Assembly (NCBI GenBank): GCA_964633815.1
Contig: CAZWHW010000001.1
Location: forward strand, 1-64,000
DNA: 64,000 nt
DNA from: CALKZN01 sp964633815
GTDB lineage: Bacteria > Pseudomonadota > Gammaproteobacteria > Arenicellales > Arenicellaceae
Reading direction: 5' to 3'
In this document: positions 45,852 through 55,854 of the stretch, in pieces
Position numbering within the stretch: position 1 is the stretch's first letter
Layout: each line of letters begins with the position of its first letter
Notes under the pieces: generated by a model
Seen by the model: only the letters and a program-made list of their open reading frames with translations
The model's database searches: none
Told to the model about the DNA's origin: nothing
Made by a program: the position numbers and the translations under genes

Positions 45852-47867
45852 CTAAGCATTCTTATTCAACATCGCTTTTAATGCAGCAATACTTGCCCGA
45901 CCAGTCGCCAATTCCTGCTCTGGGCTTTGTGACTCCTTATCTTGCCAGTCCAAATGATCTTGATCTAACTCTGACAAGAACCGACTTGGCTCACAATGAA
46001 TTAACTCACCAAAGCGTTGTCGCTGCTTAGCATAGCTTAAAGCGAGCTCACGTCTAGCTCTAGTAATACCTACATAAAATAGTCGCCGCTCTTCTTCAAT
46101 GCCATCTTCTTCCATACTTACCTTATGCGGCAACAAATCTTCTTCAAGACCAACGATATAAACATATGGAAACTCCAAACCTTTAGATGCATGTAATGTC
46201 ATTAATGACACTTGGTCCGGATTTTGTTCATCTTCATTTTTTTCCAATATACCCATCAAGGCCATATTAGAGACGATATCTTGTAAACTTCGAGACGCAT
46301 CTTTTTCAAACATGCGCTTAACCCAAGCAACTAAATCCATCACATTTTTCCAACGCATTTCCGCCTGTTCATGGCTTTTGCTAGAGTCTTGCAAATAATT
46401 CTGGTAACCAATGTATTCCAACAGACTCGACACTACATGCACAGGCCCTTGTAACTCTTCTTCTGCTTGACAATCTGATATCCACTGAGCAAAGGCACGT
46501 AATGGAGCAACACGTTTTTGACTAAGCTCATTTTGCAACACGGGTTCCGAAATTGCTTCGAACAGACTCAAACCCATTGACCTAGCCACACCACCAAGCT
46601 TCTCAATTGAGTTCGCACCAACACCACGCCTTGGCGTATTAATACAACGTATGAACGCATTATCATCTTTACTATTGGTTAGCACTCGAAGGTAAGCCAT
46701 CACATCCTTGATTTCAGCACGTTCAAAAAAGGACATTCCCCCGCTCAAATAATAAGGAATTTGCATTTCCCGCAAACGCGTTTCAAACACTCTCGCTTGA
46801 TGATTCCCACGATATAGAATTGCATAATCACCATATGAACTGTCTGACTGAAATTTATGGCTCATTAAATCTGCCACTACTTTTTCAGACTCTTGGCTTT
46901 CAGTGACTGATGACAATACGCGAATTGGCTCACCAAAACCTAACTCGCTCCATAAGTACTTCTCAAAAGGTCGCTGGTTGTTTTTAATCAAATGATTGGC
47001 GGTATGTAAAATACGTCCCATCGAACGATAATTCTGCTCTAGTTTAATCAACTCCAAATCTGGAAAATCTCTATTCAATTGCAGCAGATTATCTGGTTGA
47101 GCTCCTCGCCAACCATAAATAGACTGATCGTCATCACCAACAGTTGTAAGCCCTTGCCCATCGCCCACCAAAAAACGCACCAATGCATATTGCGCTGCGT
47201 TGGTATCTTGATATTCATCTACCAGCAAAAATTGTATTTTCTCACGCCATCTCGCTAACACTTCGGGTTGACTGCGAAACAAATCAATTGGAGTTTTAAT
47301 CAAATCATCTAGATCTACTGCATTACAGGCTCGCAAATGGTGTTCATATGCCTCATAAACTCGTGATGCAGCAACCTGTAGAGGGTCAGTCATCGCCATC
47401 TGTTGCGCCTGGTCAATACCCACCAAATCATTCTTCCATTGTGAAATAAGATGTCGCACACCACTAACCAGCTCATCGTCCACATCAAAATCTTTGCGCA
47501 TCAATTCCTTAATAATCAACTGACTATCATTTGGGTCAAATATGGAAAAACCGGCATTCAAACCTAGCGCTATTAGCTCTTGCTTAATAATTTGTAGGCC
47601 AAGACTATGGAAGGTAGATACGGTCAAACCCTTCGCAGCCTGCTTATCTAAAGTTTCTGCTACTCGTCCCTTCATCTCCTTAGCGGCTTTATTGGTAAAA
47701 GTTACCGCATAGATAAATTTCGCCGAAATATTATGCTCTTGAATAAGCCAAATAATTTTTTGAGTAATAACCCTTGTTTTACCACTTCCAGCTCCAGCTA
47801 AAACCAATAACGGCGAATCAATATGCTTGACTGCTGCATTTTGCTGAGGGTTTAAGGGGAATTTCAT
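45852..47867 (-). CDS. rep: ATP-dependent DNA helicase Rep
   Basis: 671 residues, superfamily 1A 3'-5' helicase, near the E. coli Rep length. Walker A AGAGSGKT at 24-31, the Walker B VDEYQDTN, motif III GDDDQSIYGWRGA, motif IV QNYRS, and motif VI VGITRARRELALS are all visible. Rep removes protein roadblocks ahead of the replication fork. It is transcribed alone between two terminators. Confidence 0.96.
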   Translation of the reverse strand: MKFPLNPQQNAAVKHIDSPLLVLAGAGSGKTRVITQKIIWLIQEHNISAKFIYAVTFTNKAAKEMKGRVAETLDKQAAKGLTVSTFHSLGLQIIKQELIALGLNAGFSIFDPNDSQLIIKELMRKDFDVDDELVSGVRHLISQWKNDLVGIDQAQQMAMTDPLQVAASRVYEAYEHHLRACNAVDLDDLIKTPIDLFRSQPEVLARWREKIQFLLVDEYQDTNAAQYALVRFLVGDGQGLTTVGDDDQSIYGWRGAQPDNLLQLNRDFPDLELIKLEQNYRSMGRILHTANHLIKNNQRPFEKYLWSELGFGEPIRVLSSVTESQESEKVVADLMSHKFQSDSSYGDYAILYRGNHQARVFETRLREMQIPYYLSGGMSFFERAEIKDVMAYLRVLTNSKDDNAFIRCINTPRRGVGANSIEKLGGVARSMGLSLFEAISEPVLQNELSQKRVAPLRAFAQWISDCQAEEELQGPVHVVSSLLEYIGYQNYLQDSSKSHEQAEMRWKNVMDLVAWVKRMFEKDASRSLQDIVSNMALMGILEKNEDEQNPDQVSLMTLHASKGLEFPYVYIVGLEEDLLPHKVSMEEDGIEEERRLFYVGITRARRELALSYAKQRQRFGELIHCEPSRFLSELDQDHLDWQDKESQSPEQELATGRASIAALKAMLNKNA

Positions 47868-47890
47868 GATAATAATTTTTTCTATGTCTA

Positions 47891-47920
47891 AAAAAAGCCA
47901 GAGCAGCGCTCTGGCTTTTT
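47891..47920. terminator. Bidirectional terminator between folD and rep
   Basis: A perfect hairpin: GCCAGAGC (47897-47904), 3-base loop, GCTCTGGC (47908-47915), flanked by an A run on the left and a T run on the right, so 13 pairs in all. It works on either strand; for the minus strand it ends folD. Confidence 0.9.
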
Positions 47921-47951
47921 GAAACTTTAGAGATTTAGAAACGATCGAGCA

Positions 47952-48833
47952 CTATTGAGTAATCATCTTCGCGGCTTTCACTGTGTTTTTCATCAACATT
48001 GCGACTGTCATTGGACCAACACCGCCAGGCACAGGCGTGATTGCACCTGCAACATCTTTGACCTCATCAAAATCAACATCACCAACTAGTCTATAACCAC
48101 GAGAGTGCTCTATATCGTCCACACGGTTAATGCCTACATCAATCACAACTGCACCTTCTTTCACCATGCCAGCGGTAACAAATCTAGGCACGCCAATAGC
48201 TGAAATTAAAATATCGGCTTCGCGAGTATATTTCTCCAAATGCTCAGTGCCAGAATGGCAGCAAGTTACAGTGCAGTTAGCCTTATCGCCTTTTTGAACT
48301 AGAATATTCATCAATGGCTTCCCAACGATATTACTACGTCCAATAATGACGGCTTTTTTATGTTGCAAATCAATGCCACTGCGAGCAATTAACTCTGGAA
48401 TTCCAGCAGGCGTGCATGGAGCCAAACAATCAAGCCCAATCATCAACTTACCCGCATTCACTGGATGAAACCCGTCAACATCTTTTGTTGGATCAATATG
48501 CTCGATAATCGTATTTTCATCAATATGATGTGGCAAGGGCAATTGCACTAAAATGCCATGCACATCTTCATCTTGATTCAGCTCATCAATAACACTCAAT
48601 AAATCAGCCTGACTGATATCTGCATCCAATGTTTTTTTAATAGAACGAACACCTACTTCTTCACAAGCTTTCACCTTGCTACCAACATAAACTTTTGAGG
48701 CAGGATTATCTCCCACCAATACAACAGCTAAGCACGGTTGAATGTTCTTCTTATTTAATTCTTTCACTGCTTCTTTTGCTTCAAGACGAATCTCGGCAGC
48801 TATCTTTACGCCATCAATAATTTTTGTAGTCAT
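47952..48833 (-). CDS. folD: Methylenetetrahydrofolate dehydrogenase / methenyl-THF cyclohydrolase
   Basis: 293 residues. The bifunctional enzyme interconverts 5,10-methylene-THF and 10-formyl-THF with NADP. SKVYVGSKVKACEEVG (catalytic Lys), QLPLPHHI, the Rossmann IIGRSNIVGKPL and the C-terminal TPVPGGVGPMTVAML are diagnostic. It stands alone, behind hisE by 61 bases. Confidence 0.97.
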   Translation of the reverse strand: MTTKIIDGVKIAAEIRLEAKEAVKELNKKNIQPCLAVVLVGDNPASKVYVGSKVKACEEVGVRSIKKTLDADISQADLLSVIDELNQDEDVHGILVQLPLPHHIDENTIIEHIDPTKDVDGFHPVNAGKLMIGLDCLAPCTPAGIPELIARSGIDLQHKKAVIIGRSNIVGKPLMNILVQKGDKANCTVTCCHSGTEHLEKYTREADILISAIGVPRFVTAGMVKEGAVVIDVGINRVDDIEHSRGYRLVGDVDFDEVKDVAGAITPVPGGVGPMTVAMLMKNTVKAAKMITQ

Positions 48834-48894
48834 AGCAACACCTAATCTTTTTCTTGACTTAGACCTTTTCTAAAATAGTAACTAAATGAAAAGC

Positions 48895-49233
48895 TTATGA
48901 CTTGTTTCTGGACTTCTTTTCATCCAAGCCTGACAAACCAAAACGTCGAGCTAACTCATTTAATACTTGCTCGTGAGATAAACCTTGTTGCTCCAACAAC
49001 ACTAAACAGTGAAACCACAAATCAGCCATTTCGTAAATGATTTGTTCTTTATCTTCTGCTTTACCCGCAATCACAGTTTCGGTCGCTTCTTCACCAATTT
49101 TCTTCAAAATCGTATCAATACCTTTAGCATATAATCCTGCAACATATGAACTATCAGCTGAAGCATTTTTGCGCTCAGCCAAAACAGCTGCCAACTCAGC
49201 CAAAATAGCCTGTACTTTATTTTCCGTAGTCAT
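48895..49233 (-). CDS. hisE: Phosphoribosyl-ATP pyrophosphatase
   Basis: 112 residues, MazG-like fold. It hydrolyses phosphoribosyl-ATP to phosphoribosyl-AMP in the second step of histidine synthesis. Motifs GEEATETVIAGK and YEMADLWFHCLVLL carry the metal-binding Glu and Asp. It is a stand-alone HisE rather than the HisIE fusion common in enterics, and lies about 40 kb from hisGCD. The gap of 170 bases downstream of the unknown gene includes a 6+4-base-pair hairpin (49313-49336). Confidence 0.93.
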   Translation of the reverse strand: MTTENKVQAILAELAAVLAERKNASADSSYVAGLYAKGIDTILKKIGEEATETVIAGKAEDKEQIIYEMADLWFHCLVLLEQQGLSHEQVLNELARRFGLSGLDEKKSRNKS

Positions 49234-49403
49234 TGTTCACTCATTGAAAAAATTCCACTAACTTTCACTAAAAGCCAATGTCACGATGAATTAATTAAAA
49301 TCATCATCAAATCTCGATTGATATTTTATCATCGAGGCAAGCCGAAAATACGTTTTTTATATGATTTTTTCCGATGCAAGCTCGCTTATCGAAAAAAGAA
49401 TAT

Positions 49404-50042
49404 CTATGTATTGCCGAGAAAACTTTTAACCCGCGGTCGCAACTTAATCTTTTCGGCATACTCTCCTAAGAAACGTTCTAAACCACGCCTTTCTAGCTTG
49501 ATTTCGACATTCGCTGCATGTTTCATTTCTACAATGCTTCTCACAGGCACACCTGAAAAATATAAGTGTACAAACTCGAGTCGAAATCCAGCGTCCATAC
49601 AATAATCAAACATTTCTTGATCACAAATACAAATCAATCGAATCCGAGCACGTGTATAACGCTTAAGCGTTAATAATATTCGCTGCATTTGGACTAACAA
49701 TTCCTTATCGACTGGATCCTTCATGTGAATAATAATTGCCGTATCTTTTAACAATTCAGCTAAAACAAAAATTTTCTTTTCATCACAGTATTTAGCCAAA
49801 CTCTTACTGATATCGAGCCCAATAAGAATCTCTACTTCGTAATACAACGACTGAATAATATCTTCAATATTAATATTCTTAGCCGCATCAAACTCAATTG
49901 CCGTAATTTTATGCTTCGGCGCAAGATCACTGATTAATTTACTCTTTTGCTCTTTTGATATTTCACTAGTCGCTTCCACAAAAAGGCTAGTATCCATTTT
50001 AGAAAAAAAACATCTATCTATATTATTTGAAAAATCAGGCAT
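49404..50042 (-). CDS. Hypothetical protein at the end of the biotin operon
   Basis: 212 residues from the ATG at 50042; AAGGGG lies immediately upstream, and a TTG four codons further up is less likely. I do not recognise it. The central part alternates charged and hydrophobic segments (for example KKIFVLAELLKD, then IRLICICDQEMFDY), suggesting an alpha/beta cytoplasmic protein. A basic C-terminal region follows (GLERFLGEYAEKIKLRPR). It starts 43 bases after bioD and shares its strand, so it may be co-transcribed. No link to biotin can be claimed. Confidence 0.75.
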   Translation of the reverse strand: MPDFSNNIDRCFFSKMDTSLFVEATSEISKEQKSKLISDLAPKHKITAIEFDAAKNINIEDIIQSLYYEVEILIGLDISKSLAKYCDEKKIFVLAELLKDTAIIIHMKDPVDKELLVQMQRILLTLKRYTRARIRLICICDQEMFDYCMDAGFRLEFVHLYFSGVPVRSIVEMKHAANVEIKLERRGLERFLGEYAEKIKLRPRVKSFLGNT

Positions 50043-50085
50043 ATCCCCTTCCAATTATTATTATTTTACCCTAATGATGAATTTA

Positions 50086-50784
50086 CTATTTTTTCAATGA
50101 AACCAGCCCCAACAACTGCTTCCATTGACTTTCAGTAATTATAAAATTCTGATTTTTATTAAATAAGTCTAGCCACAGCATTTTCGGAAAACTATGCTTT
50201 AATTTGTCCTGCAAAACAGCTTTTGTATCTAGAACTAACCAATCACTATCATCAGGATAATGATTATAGATTATTGCCCGTACGTCAATGCCTTTTGTCA
50301 AACACAAGCTTAAACTTAATAAAGTATGATTAATTGAACCCAATCGAGCTGAAGTCACCAACACAACAGGCAACTTATGCTCATCAATAAAATCGACTAT
50401 CATTTTCTCTTGATTCAAAGGCACGCATAAACCACCAGCACCTTCTACCAACAAATGATCACACTGCTCAGCCAATAATGACATTTGTAGTTTTAAAAAA
50501 TCTGGATCAACCCAACTATTATCACGCTCAGCTGCCAAATGAGGTGAAGCTGGAGTAGTAAAACGATAGGGGCAATGCTGCTCTGGTGTTGAAAAATTAA
50601 AGGCCTTACCAACAATTTTTTCATGCATTAATAAATCTTTTGACACATCATCCACACAGCCCGTTTCAACCAGTTTCTGCGTATAAACTGACAAACCATT
50701 TTCAAGCATGGTCCTTGCCAATACTCCGCAAGCCACCGTTTTACCAATATCCGTATCAATGCCTGTTACAAATAATGTTGTCAT
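50086..50784 (-). CDS. bioD: Dethiobiotin synthetase
   Basis: 232 residues from the ATG at 50784, where AAGGGG lies 3-8 bases upstream; a start inside bioC would give a longer form without support. P-loop GIDTDIGKT near residue 7 and the VEGAGGLCVPL block are typical. It closes the ureido ring with CO2 and ATP. It begins 10 bases after bioC. Confidence 0.96.
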   Translation of the reverse strand: MTTLFVTGIDTDIGKTVACGVLARTMLENGLSVYTQKLVETGCVDDVSKDLLMHEKIVGKAFNFSTPEQHCPYRFTTPASPHLAAERDNSWVDPDFLKLQMSLLAEQCDHLLVEGAGGLCVPLNQEKMIVDFIDEHKLPVVLVTSARLGSINHTLLSLSLCLTKGIDVRAIIYNHYPDDSDWLVLDTKAVLQDKLKHSFPKMLWLDLFNKNQNFIITESQWKQLLGLVSLKK

Positions 50785-50794
50785 AAACCCCTTA

Positions 50795-51586
50795 TTACAA
50801 TTTTTCCGCCACAATAAAAATGGGCGCATAGGTCAGCGGCAAACGTCCGTCACGTAAATACTCCGCTTCATACAACTGGATAAATTCTTTCAATCTTGCT
50901 TGACTCAAGTGTTGCCGTGCATTGCCATTCACTCCAGTGTAACGTAAATGTAATAGCATCTCCTCGGCAGAATCAAACCAAAGCGTGATTTTTTGCTCCT
51001 CAATCATCTTCAAATCAAATTGTTCTTTTAGCAATATACGCCACTGCTCTAAATCTACATAATTAAGTTCTTGCGCATAACTGCCAAGCTGTTGATTAAT
51101 GACTTGCAACTCATAAAAATGCTCTGAAGTGAAGCTACTAATCGCTAAACATCCCTGTGAAGATAAACCATCAACTATTTTCTTCAGTAAAGCGGGTAAA
51201 TTTGTTACCCACTGCAAACTCGATGAAGAACATATCAAATCAAATTCACCATCGAAATCCAGTTGATTAACATCGGCTGCAGAAAAACGCCAGACATTAC
51301 GTTGCGACTCTGAAAATTCTCTCAAAATCTCACTCAAAACCACTTCGCACTCGGCTACAAGATCATTCAAATACAGTTCTTGTACCACGAACTTATCAAG
51401 CAAATCTTTCGTGAAAAAACCTGTTCCACAACCTATTTCAAACACTCGTTTCAATTGTTGTTTAGAAGAATTCTCAAACAACAGCTTAGCTAGGGTTTGC
51501 GCTATCTCTAATTGCACAAAGGCATGCTCATTGTAGGTTTTCAACGAACGACGAAAGGATTGTTGTACTTTGTGCAATTCAGGCAT
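50795..51586 (-). CDS. bioC: Malonyl-ACP O-methyltransferase
   Basis: 263 residues, SAM-dependent methyltransferase. Motif I is FEIGCGTGFFTKDLL near residue 49. The N-terminal VQQSFRRSLKTYNEHAFVQ is the BioC form. It methylates malonyl-ACP to start pimelate synthesis, and a partner esterase removes the methyl later. It lies 20 bases after bioG. Confidence 0.94.
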   Translation of the reverse strand: MPELHKVQQSFRRSLKTYNEHAFVQLEIAQTLAKLLFENSSKQQLKRVFEIGCGTGFFTKDLLDKFVVQELYLNDLVAECEVVLSEILREFSESQRNVWRFSAADVNQLDFDGEFDLICSSSSLQWVTNLPALLKKIVDGLSSQGCLAISSFTSEHFYELQVINQQLGSYAQELNYVDLEQWRILLKEQFDLKMIEEQKITLWFDSAEEMLLHLRYTGVNGNARQHLSQARLKEFIQLYEAEYLRDGRLPLTYAPIFIVAEKL

Positions 51587-51606
51587 TTTATTAAGAAAGA
51601 AAAAGA

Positions 51607-52275
51607 CTAACCAGGATTAATAATGTCATCCCAACTAGACCATAAATGAAATGGCGCATGCGGCGCTTCACAAAAATGAATTGTTACCGGCTTTGCAGCT
51701 GATAGATTATACGCATCCCAAGCACGTTCTTGGTTTTTTGCAGGAAAAATTTTATCTTGTTTAGCTATCCACACCTGATCCCAACCTAAAATATCAGAAT
51801 GCTTTCTTTGCAAAACACATTGCAACTCGTCCTTGCGCTCCAGAATATTAATATGTAAATCATCAGGAATGTGACTCGCAATGAAACAACGCTTGGCAAA
51901 TATTTGAAAACTTTCTGGAGATAGCGTATCAATTGTTTTTTGCATCACGACTTCGGGTATGCCGTGAAACCGATCCACTGCTTGCATAGTGCCATTAATT
52001 GCAATCATACGATCAAAATTTAGAAGCTTATTTTTCTGTTGCCATGCGCTATAAGCAGCCACTCCAAAAGACCATGCCAACAAAAATCGTTGTTGATAAT
52101 GCTGCAAATCAGGCAAATCAACATTCAAATCACGATAGTCATTCACAAATACAATGTCATATTCATCACCAACTTCCAGCAGATGCTTATAGACTGCGGC
52201 TGTAAAGCCCCAGCCTGTAAAAATCACAATCACTGAATGATTTTTATCACGCTGTTTTAGCCACTCAAACTGCAT
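51607..52275 (-). CDS. bioG: Pimeloyl-ACP methyl ester esterase BioG
   Basis: 222 residues from the ATG at 52275. A TTG four codons earlier is less likely because GAGG abuts it. It belongs to the DUF452/BioG family, with FTGWGF near residue 20, the nucleophile in WSFGVAAY and PFHLW (probable catalytic His) near the C-terminus. BioG frees pimeloyl-ACP from its methyl ester and replaces BioH in some bacteria. It sits between bioF and bioC, where bioH or bioG is expected. Confidence 0.9.
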   Translation of the reverse strand: MQFEWLKQRDKNHSVIVIFTGWGFTAAVYKHLLEVGDEYDIVFVNDYRDLNVDLPDLQHYQQRFLLAWSFGVAAYSAWQQKNKLLNFDRMIAINGTMQAVDRFHGIPEVVMQKTIDTLSPESFQIFAKRCFIASHIPDDLHINILERKDELQCVLQRKHSDILGWDQVWIAKQDKIFPAKNQERAWDAYNLSAAKPVTIHFCEAPHAPFHLWSSWDDIINPG

Positions 52276-52279
52276 AACG

Positions 52280-53446
52280 TTAACCAACCTCAGTCAACGC
52301 ATTTACCAAATCTACTACACTGTTCTCTGGCAAATTTGCAGTCAATGAAAATCGCACTCGCTCTGCACCTTTGCGCACAGTCGGAGAACGGATTGGCATA
52401 GCCAAGAAACCTTGCGCTTCTAAATAACGCGACGTGGCAACAGCTGCTTCGTTACCTTCTCTGAGAATGGGGACAATATAGGTTTCACCCAAACACTCAA
52501 TGCCCGCTTGTTGTAACTGTTCTCGAAATGTTACCGTTAAATCCTGCAGTTGTTGTCGCTGGTTTGCAAAAGAAGCTAACTTATTCCAAACAAACGTATT
52601 CCATTGGACATTAATCGGAGGCAAAGCAGTTGAAAAAAGCCAAGAACGAGAAAAATTAACTAAGCTATCTATAATCACCTGATTCGCGACCACAAACGCG
52701 CCCACTCCTGCTAGCGCTTTACCAAATACACCAACCAATACATCAATATCAGCAATAATATTCAGATGCTCAGCCAACCCTAAACCATTTTGTCCATAGC
52801 AACCAATCGCATGCGCCTCATCAACATATAAATAGGCAGAAAACTGTTTCTTAAGATCAACCAACTCTTTCAATGGGGCAACGTCGCCATCCATACTAAA
52901 TACCGATTCAGTCACCAACCAAACTCGTTCATATTGATCAATATAGCGATTTAACAATTGCTCCAAGTGTGTCAAATCATTATGGGCAAATCGCTTGAAG
53001 TCAGCTTCAGCCAAACGCAAACCATCAATAATACTGGCATGCACTAATTTATCCGCCAAAATCAGATCTTGCTTATTCGTTAAGGCTGGCAAAATTCCGC
53101 TATTGGCGTGATAACCACTATTGAACAATAACGCTTTTTCCTTACCAAAATCTTGTGCTATCGTGCTTTCTAGGGTCTCATGATGGAATGACGTGCCAGT
53201 AAGTGGCCGTGCTGAAGAAGCGCTCATCCAATTTCGCTGTTGTGACAAATCAATCTCATTAAAAAACTCATCCACTAAATCTTGTTCACCTGATAAACCC
53301 AAATAATCATTGCTGGAAAAATTAATTAATGACATCTCACTTGATTGATCTTGCGCATGAAAGGCTTGCACTAACAATGGCCTGCTTTTACGCAAGCCGC
53401 CTTGCTGTGTAAGTATTTCAAGTTTATTTTTTAAATGATCAACCAT
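52280..53446 (-). CDS. bioF: 8-amino-7-oxononanoate synthase
   Basis: 388 residues, PLP fold type I. It condenses pimeloyl-ACP with alanine. NFSSNDYLGLS (about 41-51), the YVDEAHAIG strand and the Lys in VFGKALAGVGAF match the family. It begins 25 bases after bioA and is followed by bioG at 4 bases. Confidence 0.96.
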   Translation of the reverse strand: MVDHLKNKLEILTQQGGLRKSRPLLVQAFHAQDQSSEMSLINFSSNDYLGLSGEQDLVDEFFNEIDLSQQRNWMSASSARPLTGTSFHHETLESTIAQDFGKEKALLFNSGYHANSGILPALTNKQDLILADKLVHASIIDGLRLAEADFKRFAHNDLTHLEQLLNRYIDQYERVWLVTESVFSMDGDVAPLKELVDLKKQFSAYLYVDEAHAIGCYGQNGLGLAEHLNIIADIDVLVGVFGKALAGVGAFVVANQVIIDSLVNFSRSWLFSTALPPINVQWNTFVWNKLASFANQRQQLQDLTVTFREQLQQAGIECLGETYIVPILREGNEAAVATSRYLEAQGFLAMPIRSPTVRKGAERVRFSLTANLPENSVVDLVNALTEVG

Positions 53447-53471
53447 TTTTCATTTTTCGATTTACACTATT

Positions 53472-54761
53472 TTATAGCACTTTCGCCAGCTCTATCATTG
53501 CCCGTGTGACTTTGGACAATTGCTGAGGGTTGATCACATAGGGCGGCATCGTATAAATACATTTTCCAAACGGCCTAAGCCAAACACCTAATTGGCGACA
53601 AAAAGCATGCGCATGATTAGCGTTAACTACATGATCCATTTCAATCACACCAATGCTACCCAGAGCCCGCGTATCGGCAACATTCGACAAATTTTGTGCT
53701 TCACGCAATTCAGCATGCAATTGCTTTTCAATTGCAGCAACTTGCTGACGCCACTGACCTTCTAACAAGATAGCAAGACTGGCATTTGCAGCTGCGCAGG
53801 ACAATGGATTACCCATAAACGTCGGACCATGCATCAGAATACCAGGCTCTTTACTAGCAATGCCATCCGCGATTCGATCAGTTACGAGTGTTGCCGCCAA
53901 ACTCATATAGCCACCTGTTAGTGCTTTACCTAAACACACAATATCAGGCTCCACATCACAAAAATCACTGGCAAACATCTCACCAGCTCGACCAAAACCT
54001 GTGGCAATTTCATCGAAAATCAACACCATCCCATACTCATCACATAAGCTACGGCATTGATTCAAATATTCAGGATGATAAAAATACATACCACCCGCCC
54101 CTTGAACGATAGGCTCTAAAATAACCGCGGCAATTTTCTCTTGGTAACTTTCTAACGTATTGCGAAGTTCGCCCAAACCGTTGGCCGCTTCATTATCAGA
54201 CCATTCTTGGTCGAAGCGAATTGGCGGCTGACTGACAAAATATTCAACCGGCAACGCGCCCTTGAAAAGATGGTGCATACCCGTGTCGGGATCACATACG
54301 CTCATAGCTCGCCATGTATCCCCATGATATCCCGAACGAATGGTTAAAAATTTTTGCTTACTAACTTGCCCAATCGAATACTGATATTGAAGCGCCATTT
54401 TCATGGCCACTTCCACGGCAATTGAACCAGAATCAGCAAAAAAGACTTGATCAAAACATCCGTCTTTAAGTTCAAGCAAGGTTTGAGCAAGTTTGATGGC
54501 TGGCTCATGAGTCAAACCGCCAAACATAACATGTGAAAACTTTTCGACTTGTTCCTTTACAGCATTATTGATTTCTGGATGATTATAGCCGTGAATCACA
54601 CACCACCATGATGACATAGCATCAATCAACTGGCAGCCATCATCGAGATGCAAATGCACGCCTTCAGCATGCTTGACTAAATAGGTATCATCTGAAATTT
54701 TTGGATGATCGTACGGATGCCAAATGTGTTGACGATCAAATGCGCTCGGCGTCAAACCCAT
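53472..54761 (-). CDS. bioA: Adenosylmethionine-8-amino-7-oxononanoate aminotransferase
   Basis: 429 residues, class III aminotransferase. DRQHIWHPYDHP near the N-terminus, SSWWCVIHGYNHP, the PLP-binding DEIATGFGRAG and LGKALTGGYMSLAATL (Schiff-base Lys) are diagnostic. It uses SAM as amino donor to make 7,8-diaminononanoate. It is 20 bases downstream of bioB. Confidence 0.96.
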   Translation of the reverse strand: MGLTPSAFDRQHIWHPYDHPKISDDTYLVKHAEGVHLHLDDGCQLIDAMSSWWCVIHGYNHPEINNAVKEQVEKFSHVMFGGLTHEPAIKLAQTLLELKDGCFDQVFFADSGSIAVEVAMKMALQYQYSIGQVSKQKFLTIRSGYHGDTWRAMSVCDPDTGMHHLFKGALPVEYFVSQPPIRFDQEWSDNEAANGLGELRNTLESYQEKIAAVILEPIVQGAGGMYFYHPEYLNQCRSLCDEYGMVLIFDEIATGFGRAGEMFASDFCDVEPDIVCLGKALTGGYMSLAATLVTDRIADGIASKEPGILMHGPTFMGNPLSCAAANASLAILLEGQWRQQVAAIEKQLHAELREAQNLSNVADTRALGSIGVIEMDHVVNANHAHAFCRQLGVWLRPFGKCIYTMPPYVINPQQLSKVTRAMIELAKVL

Positions 54762-54781
54762 TCACTTTCACAAAGCAGTCA

Positions 54782-55822
54782 TTAAACCGCTTTAGCCGTT
54801 TGAACTTGGTTTTTAGCGTCACAATGAATTGAGCCGGCATTGCCAATTTCATCATCCAAGTTTACCCCTTCTGGAATCAACGCCTTGATTCCCAGTTTTT
54901 GCATTAAAGCCAAATCGTCATTTTCACTAGGGTTTGGAGTAGTCAAAAGCTTCTCACCATAGAAAATTGAATTTGCTCCAGCAAAAAATGCCATCGATTG
55001 CATTTCCTCACTCATCTCCTCACGGCCAGCCGATAATCGCACCGCTGCTTTAGGCATCAAAATTCTTGCTGTCGCAATGACACGAACAAAATCAAACTTA
55101 TCCACCTCTTGCTCATCAAACAAAGGCGTGCCCTCAACTCGAACCAATTGATTGATGGGAACAGACTCTGGGTGCTGTTTCAAATTTGCCAACTGTAGCA
55201 ACAAACCAGCACGATCATTTTCACCTTCGCCCAAACCAACAATACCGCCACTACATACTTTGATGTTGGCGTTTTGCACGTTCTCGATAGTATCTAAACG
55301 ATTTTGATACGTGCGAGTCGTAATAACTTTGTCGTAATACTCTTCCGATGTGTCCAAATTATGATTGTAATAATCCAATCCTGCTTCAGAAAAATCACTA
55401 GCCTGCTCTGGAGTTAACATACCTAAGGTCATACACGTTTCCATACCCATTTCTTTAACTTGGCGCACCATTTCCATGAGTTTTGGCATGTCACGGTCTT
55501 TTGGGCTACGCCAAGCAGCACCCATACAAAAACGGCTAGCACCCGATTCTTTAGCGGCCTGCGCCTGCTCGACCACTGACTTCACTTCCATCAGCGCTTC
55601 GGGACTTAAACCCGTGTTATAGCGAATACTTTGCGGACAATATGTGCAGTCTTCAGGACAAGTACCCGTTTTAATGGACAGTAATTGACTAATTTGCACA
55701 GCATTTGGGTCGTGAAACTCACGATGCACTGTGTGCGCCTGAAACAATAAATCGTTCATCGGCTGTTGCATAATCGCGAGCACTTCATCGCGAGTCCAAT
55801 TATTTCGTATTTCTGTCGGCAC
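54782..55822 (-). CDS. bioB: Biotin synthase
   Basis: 346 residues from a GTG at 55822; AAAAAGG lies 8-14 bases upstream, and the mapped promoter leaves only about 8 bases before a TTG at 55840, so the GTG is the better start. The radical SAM motif CPEDCTYC has its three Cys at 55, 59 and 62 in this numbering. The LSAGREEMS and FYGEKLLTTPNP blocks contact the second cluster. It inserts sulfur into dethiobiotin, and begins the leftward bioBAFGCD operon. Confidence 0.95.
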   Translation of the reverse strand: MPTEIRNNWTRDEVLAIMQQPMNDLLFQAHTVHREFHDPNAVQISQLLSIKTGTCPEDCTYCPQSIRYNTGLSPEALMEVKSVVEQAQAAKESGASRFCMGAAWRSPKDRDMPKLMEMVRQVKEMGMETCMTLGMLTPEQASDFSEAGLDYYNHNLDTSEEYYDKVITTRTYQNRLDTIENVQNANIKVCSGGIVGLGEGENDRAGLLLQLANLKQHPESVPINQLVRVEGTPLFDEQEVDKFDFVRVIATARILMPKAAVRLSAGREEMSEEMQSMAFFAGANSIFYGEKLLTTPNPSENDDLALMQKLGIKALIPEGVNLDDEIGNAGSIHCDAKNQVQTAKAV

Positions 55823-55854
55823 AGTAAAAACCTTTTTCAATATTTAACCATGTA

